Notes under the pieces: model-generated | Told to the model about the DNA's origin: nothing | The model's database searches: none | The model's input: the letters and a program-made list of their open reading frames with translations, nothing else | Translations under genes and position numbers: made by a program | Assembly: GCA_902618335.1 (NCBI GenBank) | Contig: CACNAI010000007.1 | Location: 1-50,069, forward strand | DNA from: an uncultured Prochlorococcus sp. | GTDB lineage: Bacteria > Cyanobacteriota > Cyanobacteriia > PCC-6307 > Cyanobiaceae | Direction of reading: 5' to 3' | Length of the DNA stretch: 50,069 nt | Shown here: in pieces, positions 17,467-25,654 of the stretch | Numbering within the stretch: position 1 is the stretch's first letter | How the letters are laid out: every line of letters begins with the position of its first letter

Positions 17467-18102
17467 TTGGATAAAGCATTACTTGTTATCATGGCAAAAT
17501 GGCATGGTTTTGGGAGATGTAAAACAAGATTATCAAAAGATATAGGGAAAAGGAATTCTGCGAAGATACAAAGTGTGATGACTAAACACACTATTTCAGT
17601 CGCAAAATTTCTCCAAGAAAATAAACTAATTGATATTTCTATCGCTATATCTGGTTTGGGGGTAAGTAATTGTAGAAGATGGTCTAGAGAATTAGGCATC
17701 AAAAAATTTAATTTACAGGGCAAAGGATGCTTGGGAGAAAAAATGAAAAGGCAAATAATTTTTAACAAAAAATTTTGTACTCGAAATAAGATCAAAAATA
17801 TTATTTTTATCGGTACTGACCTTCCAGATTTATGCCATCAAGATTTATTTAATACTCTAAAAGAGCTTCAACATAATGATCTTATTTTAGGACCATCTAA
17901 CGATGGAGGATATTGGCTTATTGGTTTATCAGAAAAAATAATGTCATCGCATATATATTTGCCTTTTATCAACATTAGGTGGGGAACAGAAAATGTTCTT
18001 CAAAATACAATTGATAATTTTGCTTCTACAAAATTGAAATATAAGTTTTTAGATAAAAAAATAGATATAGATACAATTATTGATATTGAAAATAGGAAGT
18101 AA
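17467..18102 (+). CDS. TIGR04282-type glycosyltransferase-like protein (DUF2064)
   Basis: A 211-residue nucleotide-sugar transferase-like protein. Recognisable family features are MAKWHGFGRCKTRL near the start (the family's MAKxPxxGxxKTRL), GCLGEKM, IGTDLPDL, and LGPSNDGGYWLIGL with the Asp-Gly-Gly active loop, followed by IRWGTE. The family is often labelled rSAM/selenodomain-associated transferase 1 or assigned to arsenosugar synthesis. The start is TTG. The next gene, the partner family TIGR04283, begins six bases downstream, so the pair acts together. The acceptor and product are unknown here, since no arsenic methylase or radical SAM partner is in the window. Confidence 0.78.
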   Translation: MDKALLVIMAKWHGFGRCKTRLSKDIGKRNSAKIQSVMTKHTISVAKFLQENKLIDISIAISGLGVSNCRRWSRELGIKKFNLQGKGCLGEKMKRQIIFNKKFCTRNKIKNIIFIGTDLPDLCHQDLFNTLKELQHNDLILGPSNDGGYWLIGLSEKIMSSHIYLPFINIRWGTENVLQNTIDNFASTKLKYKFLDKKIDIDTIIDIENRK

Positions 18103-18107
18103 CTGAC

Positions 18108-18791
18108 TTGTCTAAGATCTCAATTATCATACCAACTATAAATGAAGCTCATAATTTGCCATTATTGCTTTCAGATTTGTCGATTATTCATAAAGACGGA
18201 GAAATTATTATTGTTGACTGTGGAAGTGAAGATAAAACTATTGATATAGCAAATATTTATGGAGCGAAAGTATTTATATCCAAAGAAAGGAATCGAGGTT
18301 TACAATTAGATATTGGGGCTAGGCATTCAAAAGGGGAATGGCTCATATTTTTGCATGCAGACACAAGATTAATTCATGACTGGTTTAGAAAAACAAATTC
18401 ATTATTAAAGGAAAATAAGAATAGTATTTACTATTTTAAATTTAAAATTGATCACAAAAAGATAATTTATAGAGTCCTTGAAATTCTTGTAAATTTTAGA
18501 AGTAAATATTTTAAACAACCGTATGGAGATCAAGGTTTAATAATTCATAGAACTAATTATTTTAAGAATAATGGTTTTAGAAAGATACCTTTGATGGAAG
18601 ATGTAGATTTTTTAAGGAGATTAAACAATAAAAAACATTTAAAAGAATTAAATTCACCTATTTTTATAAGTTCAAGGAAATGGGAAAAAACTAATATTTT
18701 TCTCCAAGCAATTAAGAACTGGCACTTTAGAAGAAGATGGTTAAAAGGAGAATCATTAAAATCTATATATTCTGACTACTACAAAAAATGA
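18108..18791 (+). CDS. TIGR04283-type family 2 glycosyltransferase
   Basis: A GT-A fold glycosyltransferase of 227 residues. The N-terminal strand and first motif IIPTINEAHNL is followed by IIIVDCGSEDKT, and by FLHADTR near residue 85, which gives the DxD-like metal site (family form HADT). GDQGLIIHR and LMEDVDFLRRL (catalytic ED) are seen near 145 and 163. It begins with TTG six bases after its partner gene. Its stop codon is directly followed by the reversed stop of the convergent GNAT gene. Probably cytosolic or peripherally membrane bound. Confidence 0.82.
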   Translation: MSKISIIIPTINEAHNLPLLLSDLSIIHKDGEIIIVDCGSEDKTIDIANIYGAKVFISKERNRGLQLDIGARHSKGEWLIFLHADTRLIHDWFRKTNSLLKENKNSIYYFKFKIDHKKIIYRVLEILVNFRSKYFKQPYGDQGLIIHRTNYFKNNGFRKIPLMEDVDFLRRLNNKKHLKELNSPIFISSRKWEKTNIFLQAIKNWHFRRRWLKGESLKSIYSDYYKK

Positions 18792-19322
18792 TTAATTTGC
18801 ATACCAAAAAGCACATTTAGAGCCTCTTGGTTCTAAAACCCAACCTTGTCTTTTATAAAATGAAACCACTTCAGCATCAGCAAAAAGGGTTACTTTAGAA
18901 ATTCCAATATTTTTTAATTCTTTTAGTATATATTTCATTAACTCTTTCCCCAATCCAAGTCCTTGATAGACAGGGTTAATAGCTACATCCCAAACTGTTG
19001 CTTCTAAAATTCCATCACCAGTACATCTTGCAAATCCGACAAGTCTTGGGAATTTATCATCATGACGCCATAACCCAATCACCAAAATACTGAAATCCAA
19101 AGCTCTTTTCACTCTCCTTATAGGTCTTCTACTCCAACCAACAGTTTGCAAAAGTTGATCTAGTTCTATTAAATCTAAATCTTTATTTTTACTACATACA
19201 AATATTTCTTCTTTTTTTGTTTGAGTGAACTCATAAGAATTTAAACCATAGAGATCTATCAGCTCATCACTTGATATGCTGTTTGATTTTTTTATTAACG
19301 AACCTTGGTTTCTAAAAATCAT
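18792..19322 (-). CDS. GNAT family N-acetyltransferase
   Basis: A 176-residue acetyl-CoA-dependent N-acetyltransferase. The GNAT core is at about 85-165: VWDVAINPVYQGLGLGKEL carries the acetyl-CoA pyrophosphate-binding Q/R-x-x-G-x-G/A pattern (QGLGLG), followed by VTLFADAEVVSFYKRQGW, the typical motif B ending in a Tyr. It resembles the plastid Ycf52 type, an inference from overall similarity. Its ATG overlaps the stop codon of the ABC transporter gene by one base (TAATG), indicating translational coupling. Confidence 0.82.
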   Translation of the reverse strand: MIFRNQGSLIKKSNSISSDELIDLYGLNSYEFTQTKKEEIFVCSKNKDLDLIELDQLLQTVGWSRRPIRRVKRALDFSILVIGLWRHDDKFPRLVGFARCTGDGILEATVWDVAINPVYQGLGLGKELMKYILKELKNIGISKVTLFADAEVVSFYKRQGWVLEPRGSKCAFWYAN

Positions 19323-21115
19323 TAAAAATTCGCGAATCCCTTTTGTTGAAGCTCCGAGAGCTGAAAATACAAACCCTTTTTAAGTCTCAATTCATTATGT
19401 GTTCCCTCTTCAACTAATGATCCAGCTTTTAAGACTAAAATCTTATCAGAACTTTCAATAGTTGCTAATCTGTGGGCTATTACTAATGCTGTTCTTTTTG
19501 ACAGAATTCTCTCAAGATCTTTTTGCAAAGTAGCCTCTGTAGAGGGATCCATAAACGCTGTTGCTTCGTCCATTATTAATACAACAGGATTTCTTATCGC
19601 TACTCTAGCTACTGAGATAAGTTGTCTCTCTCCAGAAGAGAGATTCCCCCCTCTTTCTCTTAGTAAAGTGTTCAAACCTTCTGGTAATTTTTTCAACAAA
19701 TTATCTAATCCTAATTCGTTGCAAAGATTTTCTAATTCAAGATTGTCTATATTGCCATTTAGTTTCAAATTATCAGCAACATTTCCACTAAAGATAAAGG
19801 TATCTTGTAGAACTACTCCTAACATATTTCTAAGGGTTGCTATCGGAATATCTTTTATATCTATATCATCAATTAAAATTTGACCTGATTGAGGTTCATA
19901 CAACCTGCATAACAATCTTATTATTGTTGTTTTACCAGAACCAGTTGGTCCTACAAAAGCTACATGCTCTCCAGGATTGATCAAGAAAGATAGATTCTTG
20001 AGGATATGTTCTCCCTCTTTGTAGAAGAAATTAACATTCTTGAATTCAATTTTACCCTTAAATTGCTTATTTACAGTTTGAGAATCTTTTGAAAAATTCT
20101 TTGCGGAAATAGAGTCTTGAATCTGAATTTCTTCATCTAATAATTCATTTATTCTCTCAACAGCAGTAAGGCCTCCTTGAATCTGAGTAAATCTCTCAGC
20201 AAGTTGTCTTAAAGGTTCAAAGAGTCTTTGAGAATATAAAATGAAAGTTGTTAATGTCCCTAAACCAATATTTCCAGAGGTAACAAGATAACCTCCAACT
20301 GCTAAAACCAAGGAAACTGCGGCAAGCGAAATCCACTCTATAAATGCTGAAATGCTGCTGTCATAAAATATAGTTCCATTTACTGCTTTCTTGTATGCAA
20401 CTCCTGTATCAGAAAATTTCTTACTATTAAAAGCTTCTCTCCTAAACATCTGAACAACTTCTAGACCTTGAAGATTCTCTTGAAAGTCAGAATTGAGTTG
20501 AGATAACTCTTCTCTTACTTGATAATTAGCCTTCCTGTAGCGTTTTTGGAGCCAAATAATGAAATATGAAACTGGAATCTGAGTTAATAACAATAAAATG
20601 GCAAGCCCTCGATCAATTGAAAGCATTGTCAAAGAAATTACTATGAGACTTACAAAGTCAGCAATTACTCCAACTGCCCCACTACCAAAAACCTCGGCTA
20701 AAGCATCAACATCATTTGTTAATCTCGTTAATAATTTCCCTACAGGCATTTTATCGTGATACTTAAGAGATAAAGATATTGAATGATCAAAAAGTTCTCT
20801 TCTTATCCTTGCTGTTAAACGTTGACCCACTGCTTGAATATTGTAAGTTTGGTATCCTTGCAAAATCAACCTAAATAGAACAGTTATAAATAAAGTTAGG
20901 ATTATGGCATTTATTGACTGCCCAAAAAAAGTTTTACTTAGCCAAACATCTGTAGTTTCGTTCTTGAGAATAGTAATTGCTTGACCAACTAATAATGGTT
21001 GAATAGCTCCAGAGAAAGCAACAGGCAACAAAACTAACAAAATTAGATAGATTGTTTTTTTATCTTTAGTTAAATATTTACCTAATTTTTTAATCCTTCT
21101 AAAATCATTAAACAT
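19322..21115 (-). CDS. ABC transporter, fused permease and ATPase (MsbA/MdlB-like exporter)
   Basis: A half-transporter of about 597 residues that would dimerise in the membrane. A six-helix permease domain occupies about 20-320. The ATPase domain follows: Walker A GPTGSGKTT near 390, Q-loop VLQDTFIFSG, signature LSSGERQLISVARV near 490, Walker B VVLIMDEATA and the switch IAHRLATI. All catalytic motifs are intact. Lipid, peptide or drug export is possible; the substrate cannot be read. A TTG precedes the ATG; I use the ATG at 21115. It lies between hisG and the GNAT gene on the same strand. Confidence 0.9.
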   Translation of the reverse strand: MFNDFRRIKKLGKYLTKDKKTIYLILLVLLPVAFSGAIQPLLVGQAITILKNETTDVWLSKTFFGQSINAIILTLFITVLFRLILQGYQTYNIQAVGQRLTARIRRELFDHSISLSLKYHDKMPVGKLLTRLTNDVDALAEVFGSGAVGVIADFVSLIVISLTMLSIDRGLAILLLLTQIPVSYFIIWLQKRYRKANYQVREELSQLNSDFQENLQGLEVVQMFRREAFNSKKFSDTGVAYKKAVNGTIFYDSSISAFIEWISLAAVSLVLAVGGYLVTSGNIGLGTLTTFILYSQRLFEPLRQLAERFTQIQGGLTAVERINELLDEEIQIQDSISAKNFSKDSQTVNKQFKGKIEFKNVNFFYKEGEHILKNLSFLINPGEHVAFVGPTGSGKTTIIRLLCRLYEPQSGQILIDDIDIKDIPIATLRNMLGVVLQDTFIFSGNVADNLKLNGNIDNLELENLCNELGLDNLLKKLPEGLNTLLRERGGNLSSGERQLISVARVAIRNPVVLIMDEATAFMDPSTEATLQKDLERILSKRTALVIAHRLATIESSDKILVLKAGSLVEEGTHNELRLKKGLYFQLSELQQKGFANF

Positions 21116-21126
21116 CAAGCTATTCT

Positions 21127-21765
21127 TTAATAAACATTAGTAGATTCTATTGATAAAATTGTATCTCTGAGATGAGAATCATCTAACCTCATAGATAAAG
21201 GATTTCCAATTAGTCTTGCAGTCGAGTAGAAAAGATCATCTATCTTAATTAAACCATTCTCTTTAAGAGTCTTTCCTGTTGCCACCAAATCAACTATTGC
21301 CTCTGCCATACCAGTAATAGGACCAAGCTCGACAGATCCTGTCAAATGAACTATTTCTACAGGTATATTTAATTCATCAAAATAAGATCTTGCTGTTTTT
21401 GTAAATTTACTTGCAACTTTACAATTCGCGGGAAGATCAGTTGGCTTGGAATAATGACTATTCTTCCTAACTGCCAATGACATATGGCAACCTCCAAATC
21501 CTAAATCTAATAAGTTTGCCACTTTTAATTCAGATTCTCGTAAAACGTCATATCCAACGATACCCAAATCAGCCTGCCCATAACTAACATAAACGGGGAC
21601 ATCTCCATTTCTTACCAGTAGTGCTTTAGCCCTTTTGCAATTAGATTCAAAGGTTAATGATCGATTATTTTCCTGCAAAGCATCTGAGAAATCTAAACCT
21701 GCTCCTTTAAAAGTTGAAATTGAATCTTTTAACAGAGCCCCTTTTGGCAAAGCTATAGTAAACAT
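21127..21765 (-). CDS. hisG: ATP phosphoribosyltransferase catalytic subunit HisG (short form)
   Basis: Makes phosphoribosyl-ATP from ATP and PRPP, the first step of histidine synthesis. At 212 residues it is the short form, lacking the C-terminal regulatory domain, which works with HisZ (not in this window). Visible features: the start TIALPKGAL, the pattern [20 protein letters not shown], and the PRPP site near [12 protein letters not shown], preceded by [10 protein letters not shown]. hisG is upstream of the ABC transporter gene by nine bases and divergent from gloB over only 40 bases. Confidence 0.95.
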   Translation of the reverse strand: MFTIALPKGALLKDSISTFKGAGLDFSDALQENNRSLTFESNCKRAKALLVRNGDVPVYVSYGQADLGIVGYDVLRESELKVANLLDLGFGGCHMSLAVRKNSHYSKPTDLPANCKVASKFTKTARSYFDELNIPVEIVHLTGSVELGPITGMAEAIVDLVATGKTLKENGLIKIDDLFYSTARLIGNPLSMRLDDSHLRDTILSIESTNVY

Positions 21766-21805
21766 AGATCAATTTCTTCCAAGGATTCTTCATTCTAAGT
21801 TAACA

Positions 21806-22546
21806 ATGGAATTTAATAAAGCTCGAAATATAATAGGACTCAGAGTTTTGAATGATAACGTCATTTGGTTATGGATAAAAGATAAATCCGTTGTAGTTAT
21901 AGATCCATCTATACATGAACCAGTAATTAGATATATAAATGAAAACAATTTACACTTAAGCGCTATTTTGCAAACTCATCATCATTCAGACCATATCGGA
22001 GGGACGAAGACTCTTATTGAAAGATGGCCAAATGTAAAGGTGATTGCTTCCTCCAAAGAAAAAAAGCGAATACCTTTTCAAAATATTTCTGTAGAGGATG
22101 GAGAAACTTTGAATATTTTAGGTGAAGAAGTAAAAATAATTGAAGTATTAGGGCATACAAGATCACATATTGCATTCTTTGTGAATGGGAAAAATCCTGT
22201 TCTTTTTATTGGAGATACACTATTTTCTGGAGGCTGTGGAAGAATTTTTGAAGGAACTTATCAACAAATGTATTTTTCACTAGAAAGAATCAAATCTTTA
22301 CCAAAAAATACTCTCATATATTGTGCACATGAATATACTAAGGCAAATCTATTATGGGCATTAAATCTCAAGCCTAAAGATCAAGATATAAGAAATAAAC
22401 TTTCGGAAGTTGAAAAAAAACTTTCACTTAATAAATTGACAATTCCATTTTTACTTGATGAAGAGATGAAAATAAACCTTTTCTTAAGAGCAAAAAATTT
22501 AGAAGAATTTACTTTTTTAAGAGCAAATAAAGATTTATGGGTTTAA
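21806..22546 (+). CDS. gloB: Hydroxyacylglutathione hydrolase (glyoxalase II) GloB
   Basis: Hydrolyses S-lactoylglutathione in methylglyoxal detoxification. 246 residues from the ATG at 21806; an in-frame extension back to 21635 would run through the opposite-strand hisG and is rejected. The metallo-beta-lactamase motif [10 protein letters not shown] gives the binuclear metal site; [19 protein letters not shown] and the His in IYCAHEYT supply the other ligands. The C-terminal FLRA segment is where glutathione binds. It sits 24 bases before the RidA gene on the same strand and forms a short unit with it. Spacing from hisG is only 40 bases. Confidence 0.95.
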   Translation: MEFNKARNIIGLRVLNDNVIWLWIKDKSVVVIDPSIHEPVIRYINENNLHLSAILQTHHHSDHIGGTKTLIERWPNVKVIASSKEKKRIPFQNISVEDGETLNILGEEVKIIEVLGHTRSHIAFFVNGKNPVLFIGDTLFSGGCGRIFEGTYQQMYFSLERIKSLPKNTLIYCAHEYTKANLLWALNLKPKDQDIRNKLSEVEKKLSLNKLTIPFLLDEEMKINLFLRAKNLEEFTFLRANKDLWV

Positions 22547-22570
22547 ATAGATAGGTATCTTCTTAAATAA

Positions 22571-22963
22571 ATGTCTCCCAAACAAATTATTAAAACATCA
22601 AATGCTCCAGATCCAGTCGGACCTTATAATCAAGCAATTAAAGCTGGGGACTTTATCTATTGTTCTGGTCAAATTGCTATAGACCCAGCTTTAAATGAAA
22701 TAACATGTTTAGGTGATATAGAGAAGGAAACTATTCAAGTTTTAAAAAATCTCGCAGCAGTTCTAAATGCTGGTGGAGCAAAAAAAGAGGATGTAATAAA
22801 AACAACTATTTATTTAACAGACTTAAATAATTTTCAAATTGTCAATAAAATTTATAGTGATTTTTTTAATATAGATAATCCTCCAGCAAGGGCCTGTGTC
22901 GAAGTTTCATCTCTACCAAAAGGAGTTTTAGTTGAGATAGATTGCGTCGCATTTCTAGATTAA
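22571..22963 (+). CDS. ridA: RidA family reactive imine/enamine deaminase
   Basis: Hydrolyses reactive imines (2-aminoacrylate type) formed by PLP enzymes; related members control isoleucine synthesis. 130 residues with the expected signatures: SNAPDPVGPYNQAI near the start, IYCSGQIAIDP near 31-41, and the catalytic Arg in PPARACVEVSSLPKG near 105. The protein ends VEIDCVAF. It is a trimeric cytosolic protein in this family. It follows gloB by 24 bases. Confidence 0.93.
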   Translation: MSPKQIIKTSNAPDPVGPYNQAIKAGDFIYCSGQIAIDPALNEITCLGDIEKETIQVLKNLAAVLNAGGAKKEDVIKTTIYLTDLNNFQIVNKIYSDFFNIDNPPARACVEVSSLPKGVLVEIDCVAFLD

Positions 22964-23048
22964 TTTCTAATTATTGAGAAATTTGAAATATGAACCAATT
23001 GTGCACCATAGTTGTATAGATTATTAGTTGATAATTCATCTTTGATCT

Positions 23049-23276
23049 ATGTCAGCAGCAAAGCTTAATATAGATGAACTAGAAGCTGGTTATCCTTTAT
23101 TTTGCAAAGCTCTTAGATTATTAATTTTAAGAGGAAACTCAGTTAAAGATATAGAAAAGACAGTGTGTTGGAGTCATCTTGAGACTTTAAATAGATGTCT
23201 ACCTGGTAGATATAAAGCACCCAAATATTTAATGGCTTTAATCAAAAGAGATATAGCAAAGCCAAATAATTATTAA
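23049..23276 (+). CDS. Small conserved cyanobacterial protein (DUF3136-like)
   Basis: A 75-residue protein with the pattern LEAGYPLFCKALRLLILRG, then VCWSHLETLNRCLPGRYKAP and ALIKRD. I recognise this as the small DUF3136 family, conserved in marine Synechococcus and Prochlorococcus, with no known role. It has no signal peptide or membrane helix. The clustered Cys, Trp and His residues could be structural. It lies between ridA and the end of the carboxysome operon and is convergent with the PCD-like gene (seven bases). Confidence 0.65.
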   Translation: MSAAKLNIDELEAGYPLFCKALRLLILRGNSVKDIEKTVCWSHLETLNRCLPGRYKAPKYLMALIKRDIAKPNNY

Positions 23277-23283
23277 TAAAGGA

Positions 23284-23523
23284 CTAATCCTCTAAATAAA
23301 ATTTATCAATATCCTTTGAAAAGTCTTTTTCCTTTTCTGATATTTCTTTATTATCTAAAAATATTGAAATACTTACAAAATTCTTACCGAAGCTGATGTT
23401 TGGATAGATGTCCCATTCTTTACATAATTTCTCTATTTTCCCCATGAATTTACTAATTTTTGAGTATTGCTCAAATTCAAATCTTTTTTCAATCCTTAAG
23501 GGTGATTCTCTTTCATTCCACAT
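23284..23523 (-). CDS. PCD-like carboxysome protein, candidate RuBisCO assembly factor acRAF
   Basis: A 79-residue protein of the pterin-4a-carbinolamine dehydratase fold and the last gene of the carboxysome operon. It has the amphipathic helix (YSKISKFMGKIEKLCKEW) and beta strand (FVSISIFLDNKEI), but the catalytic His-His/Asn-Pro motif is replaced by IYPN. It therefore cannot act as a normal dehydratase. Known alpha-carboxysome clusters carry such an inactive PCD (acRAF), a RuBisCO folding/assembly factor; position and loss of motif both fit. It follows csoS4B by about 75 bases. Confidence 0.75.
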   Translation of the reverse strand: MWNERESPLRIEKRFEFEQYSKISKFMGKIEKLCKEWDIYPNISFGKNFVSISIFLDNKEISEKEKDFSKDIDKFYLED

Positions 23524-23597
23524 TAAATTCTTTATTCAAAACTAATTACACTATACCCTCAACAAAGTTTCTAAATGAATTTTTTAAGTTAAAATTT

Positions 23598-23846
23598 TTA
23601 GTCACTCTCCCAATAATCAATAATACCGCCAATTGTTAAATCTGTTTGAACTTCTGGATTAGGGCAAGCAAATCTCGCAGCAGAGCCACTAGCAGTAAAA
23701 ACCCAGTTACCTTCTCTCGCTCCTACAGGATCAACAGCAACTAATTTCTTACCCTTATTATTTTCCAAAATTCGTAAATTCATATAACCTAAGCCCGCGA
23801 CTCTTTGAGTACATACCATTCTTCCTAATACCTTCATAATTTCCAC
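23598..23846 (-). CDS. csoS4B: Carboxysome vertex pentamer protein CsoS4B
   Basis: An 82-residue BMC-P (EutN/CcmL) protein forming pentamers that cap the shell vertices. The family pattern is clear: KVLGRMVCTQRVAGLGYMNL, then LVAVDPVGAREGNWVFTASG and ARFA, ending in DLTIGGIIDYW. The start is GTG at 23846: the Shine-Dalgarno AGGAGG at 23856-23861 lies 9 bases before it, whereas the ATG four codons in is 18 bases away. It trails csoS4A by 17 bases. Its paralogue CsoS4A is about 40 percent alike by eye. Confidence 0.92.
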   Translation of the reverse strand: MEIMKVLGRMVCTQRVAGLGYMNLRILENNKGKKLVAVDPVGAREGNWVFTASGSAARFACPNPEVQTDLTIGGIIDYWESD

Positions 23847-23863
23847 AATTACTATCCTCCTTG

Positions 23864-24115
23864 TTACGACTTATCAGGATCCCAATGATCTATTATTCCA
23901 ACAATCGTTAAGTCGCTTGGATAAGATTTGCTTCCCGCAGCTTCTCTAGCAGCAGAACTTCCAACACAAATAACCCAATCTCCAGGCTTACAGCCTACAG
24001 CATCTACAGCGACCTTACTTGAGGAACCATCCAAAACAACCTGTAGGTGTTTATGTTCAAAACCAGGAATTCTGTTGGTTGATACAAGTGGTTTCACAAC
24101 CTTGCAAATTAACAT
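23864..24115 (-). CDS. csoS4A: Carboxysome vertex pentamer protein CsoS4A
   Basis: An 83-residue BMC-P vertex protein of the alpha-carboxysome. The pattern KVVKPLVSTNRIPGFEHKHL, then VAVDAVGCKPGDWVICVGSSAAR and LTIVGIIDHW, marks the family. The ATG lies two bases after the csoS3 stop codon, with an AGGAGG inside the end of csoS3 ten bases upstream, indicating coupled translation. Its last codons and the stop overlap a leader that serves csoS4B. Confidence 0.93.
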   Translation of the reverse strand: MLICKVVKPLVSTNRIPGFEHKHLQVVLDGSSSKVAVDAVGCKPGDWVICVGSSAAREAAGSKSYPSDLTIVGIIDHWDPDKS

Positions 24116-24117
24116 AA

Positions 24118-25647
24118 CTAGTGAGCCTCCTCTGTTTTTTTATCTAAAGACATTCCAATAATTTGAGCGGAATGAATGTTGTCCCTATCTCTAATAGTAG
24201 AGCAAGTATGTAGCAAACCTTGATCAACTAAATTTTTATATCTAATTGATATCGCATTATTAACTCTTTCACAATCTTTTATTGCCCTATCTTTGGCTCC
24301 AGGTACTTTTCCAGAGTAATCAAATCTTATAACTACTGGAATAGGTAGATCTTGCGAAACATTTAATCCAGTAAAAATCTTCACTCCTACATCTAAATCT
24401 GGCGCCCCTTCTTCGACTGTATCTAAATGAGCAAAATAAGTTAAATTCCTGAGATGTACTTCTTTAAAACCTATGCCAACTCCAATAAACCTCTCTGCAT
24501 GACCAATATCTTCATAAGAACCGTTATGAAAACTCTTAACATAGTCAATTTGAGAAATATTATTAACAATTAATTCATACATAAATTTTTCCAGACCGTG
24601 GAGTTTATCTTTTGAAGAATGCCTAGAAATTGTTTGACAAATTTCTCTCTCTGCATCCTCTTTAGAAAAATTTATTGTTGAATTATAAATATCTAATGTA
24701 GAAATAGTTTTTTCTAAATCTATATTGCCATCACTAGTTGATAAATGAATTTTTAATGAATCAGTGTCTGTATCAAGTCCAATCAACATTAAATCCACAG
24801 ATGCCCCGCAGCAAAAGCTATTCTCTACCGCCTCCTTAAAAGCATATAGTTTATTCCTACCTTCTCCTGCAGCTAACTTATCATTACTCCCATGAGCTGC
24901 GCATCCTTGATGCAAAGGATCTACTGAACTAAAATGATACGTTACAACTTTTAAGTACCTGGTATCTTGATGAGCTTCATTAGGAATATTCTCTCTATAT
25001 CTTTTATGTTCAGTTTTTACCCATCGATTTACTGTATTCTCAATATCAAACAGTGCTCCAGCATGGGATCTTCTTCTTACTGAACTAAAAGGTATTCTCA
25101 TTACATATGCGACTGAATGAGCTAATCGCCCATCTGAACAAGGAGTTATATCAAGTAAATGTATTCCACAATCTAAAAGAAATTTTTCAAAGTCTTCTGC
25201 ACCTCTACTTCCAGCAGCACCTTCAAGTGGATCATTGTTAAAAAAATTATCACTAAGTTTCTCATGTTGTTTGAAAGCACACCATGCATATAAAGCTCTC
25301 ATATCAAGAGGTTTTACCCAAGATTTATCTAATACATGAAGAGGTAAATCTATTCCTAAATTTTTTCTTGATATTGTCTGAGCCTTATTTATAAAATTTT
25401 CATGATGTTGTATTCGAGCAATTTCCTTAAGAGTTGGAACAATTTTGTCAAAATCGCTTTTTATTTTGCTTTCATACCTAAATAGATTTTCATTTTGAAT
25501 ATTATTGGTTAATTTATGAGACTTTCCAGAATTTCGTAAATTATTTGATTCTTTAGTTTGTATATGGATATTTTCAGTAAAAGTTTTCATTGGAGCGGTT
25601 GGCCCCAATGTGAAGTTCTTGGCTTTAGCCAGTCCTCTTAAAGGCAT
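24118..25647 (-). CDS. csoS3: Carboxysomal carbonic anhydrase CsoSCA (CsoS3)
   Basis: The epsilon (beta-related) carbonic anhydrase inside the alpha-carboxysome; dehydrates bicarbonate to CO2 beside RuBisCO. 509 residues: an extended basic N-terminal region (1-60), a helical domain, and the catalytic domain with zinc ligands C170 (TPCSDGR), H238 (TYHFSS) and C249 (HQGCAAHG). The Asp and Arg of CSDGR, which activate the zinc water, are also present. The C-terminal third is the degenerate duplicated domain of this family. It starts with ATG seven bases after the csoS2 stop and is followed directly by csoS4A. Confidence 0.95.
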   Translation of the reverse strand: MPLRGLAKAKNFTLGPTAPMKTFTENIHIQTKESNNLRNSGKSHKLTNNIQNENLFRYESKIKSDFDKIVPTLKEIARIQHHENFINKAQTISRKNLGIDLPLHVLDKSWVKPLDMRALYAWCAFKQHEKLSDNFFNNDPLEGAAGSRGAEDFEKFLLDCGIHLLDITPCSDGRLAHSVAYVMRIPFSSVRRRSHAGALFDIENTVNRWVKTEHKRYRENIPNEAHQDTRYLKVVTYHFSSVDPLHQGCAAHGSNDKLAAGEGRNKLYAFKEAVENSFCCGASVDLMLIGLDTDTDSLKIHLSTSDGNIDLEKTISTLDIYNSTINFSKEDAEREICQTISRHSSKDKLHGLEKFMYELIVNNISQIDYVKSFHNGSYEDIGHAERFIGVGIGFKEVHLRNLTYFAHLDTVEEGAPDLDVGVKIFTGLNVSQDLPIPVVIRFDYSGKVPGAKDRAIKDCERVNNAISIRYKNLVDQGLLHTCSTIRDRDNIHSAQIIGMSLDKKTEEAH

Positions 25648-25654
25648 TATTTAC

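Noticed and set aside
21635-21805. 57-codon N-terminal extension of gloB
   Set aside because: It would run antisense to the start of hisG, and the glyoxalase II fold begins at the ATG 21806 with normal length.
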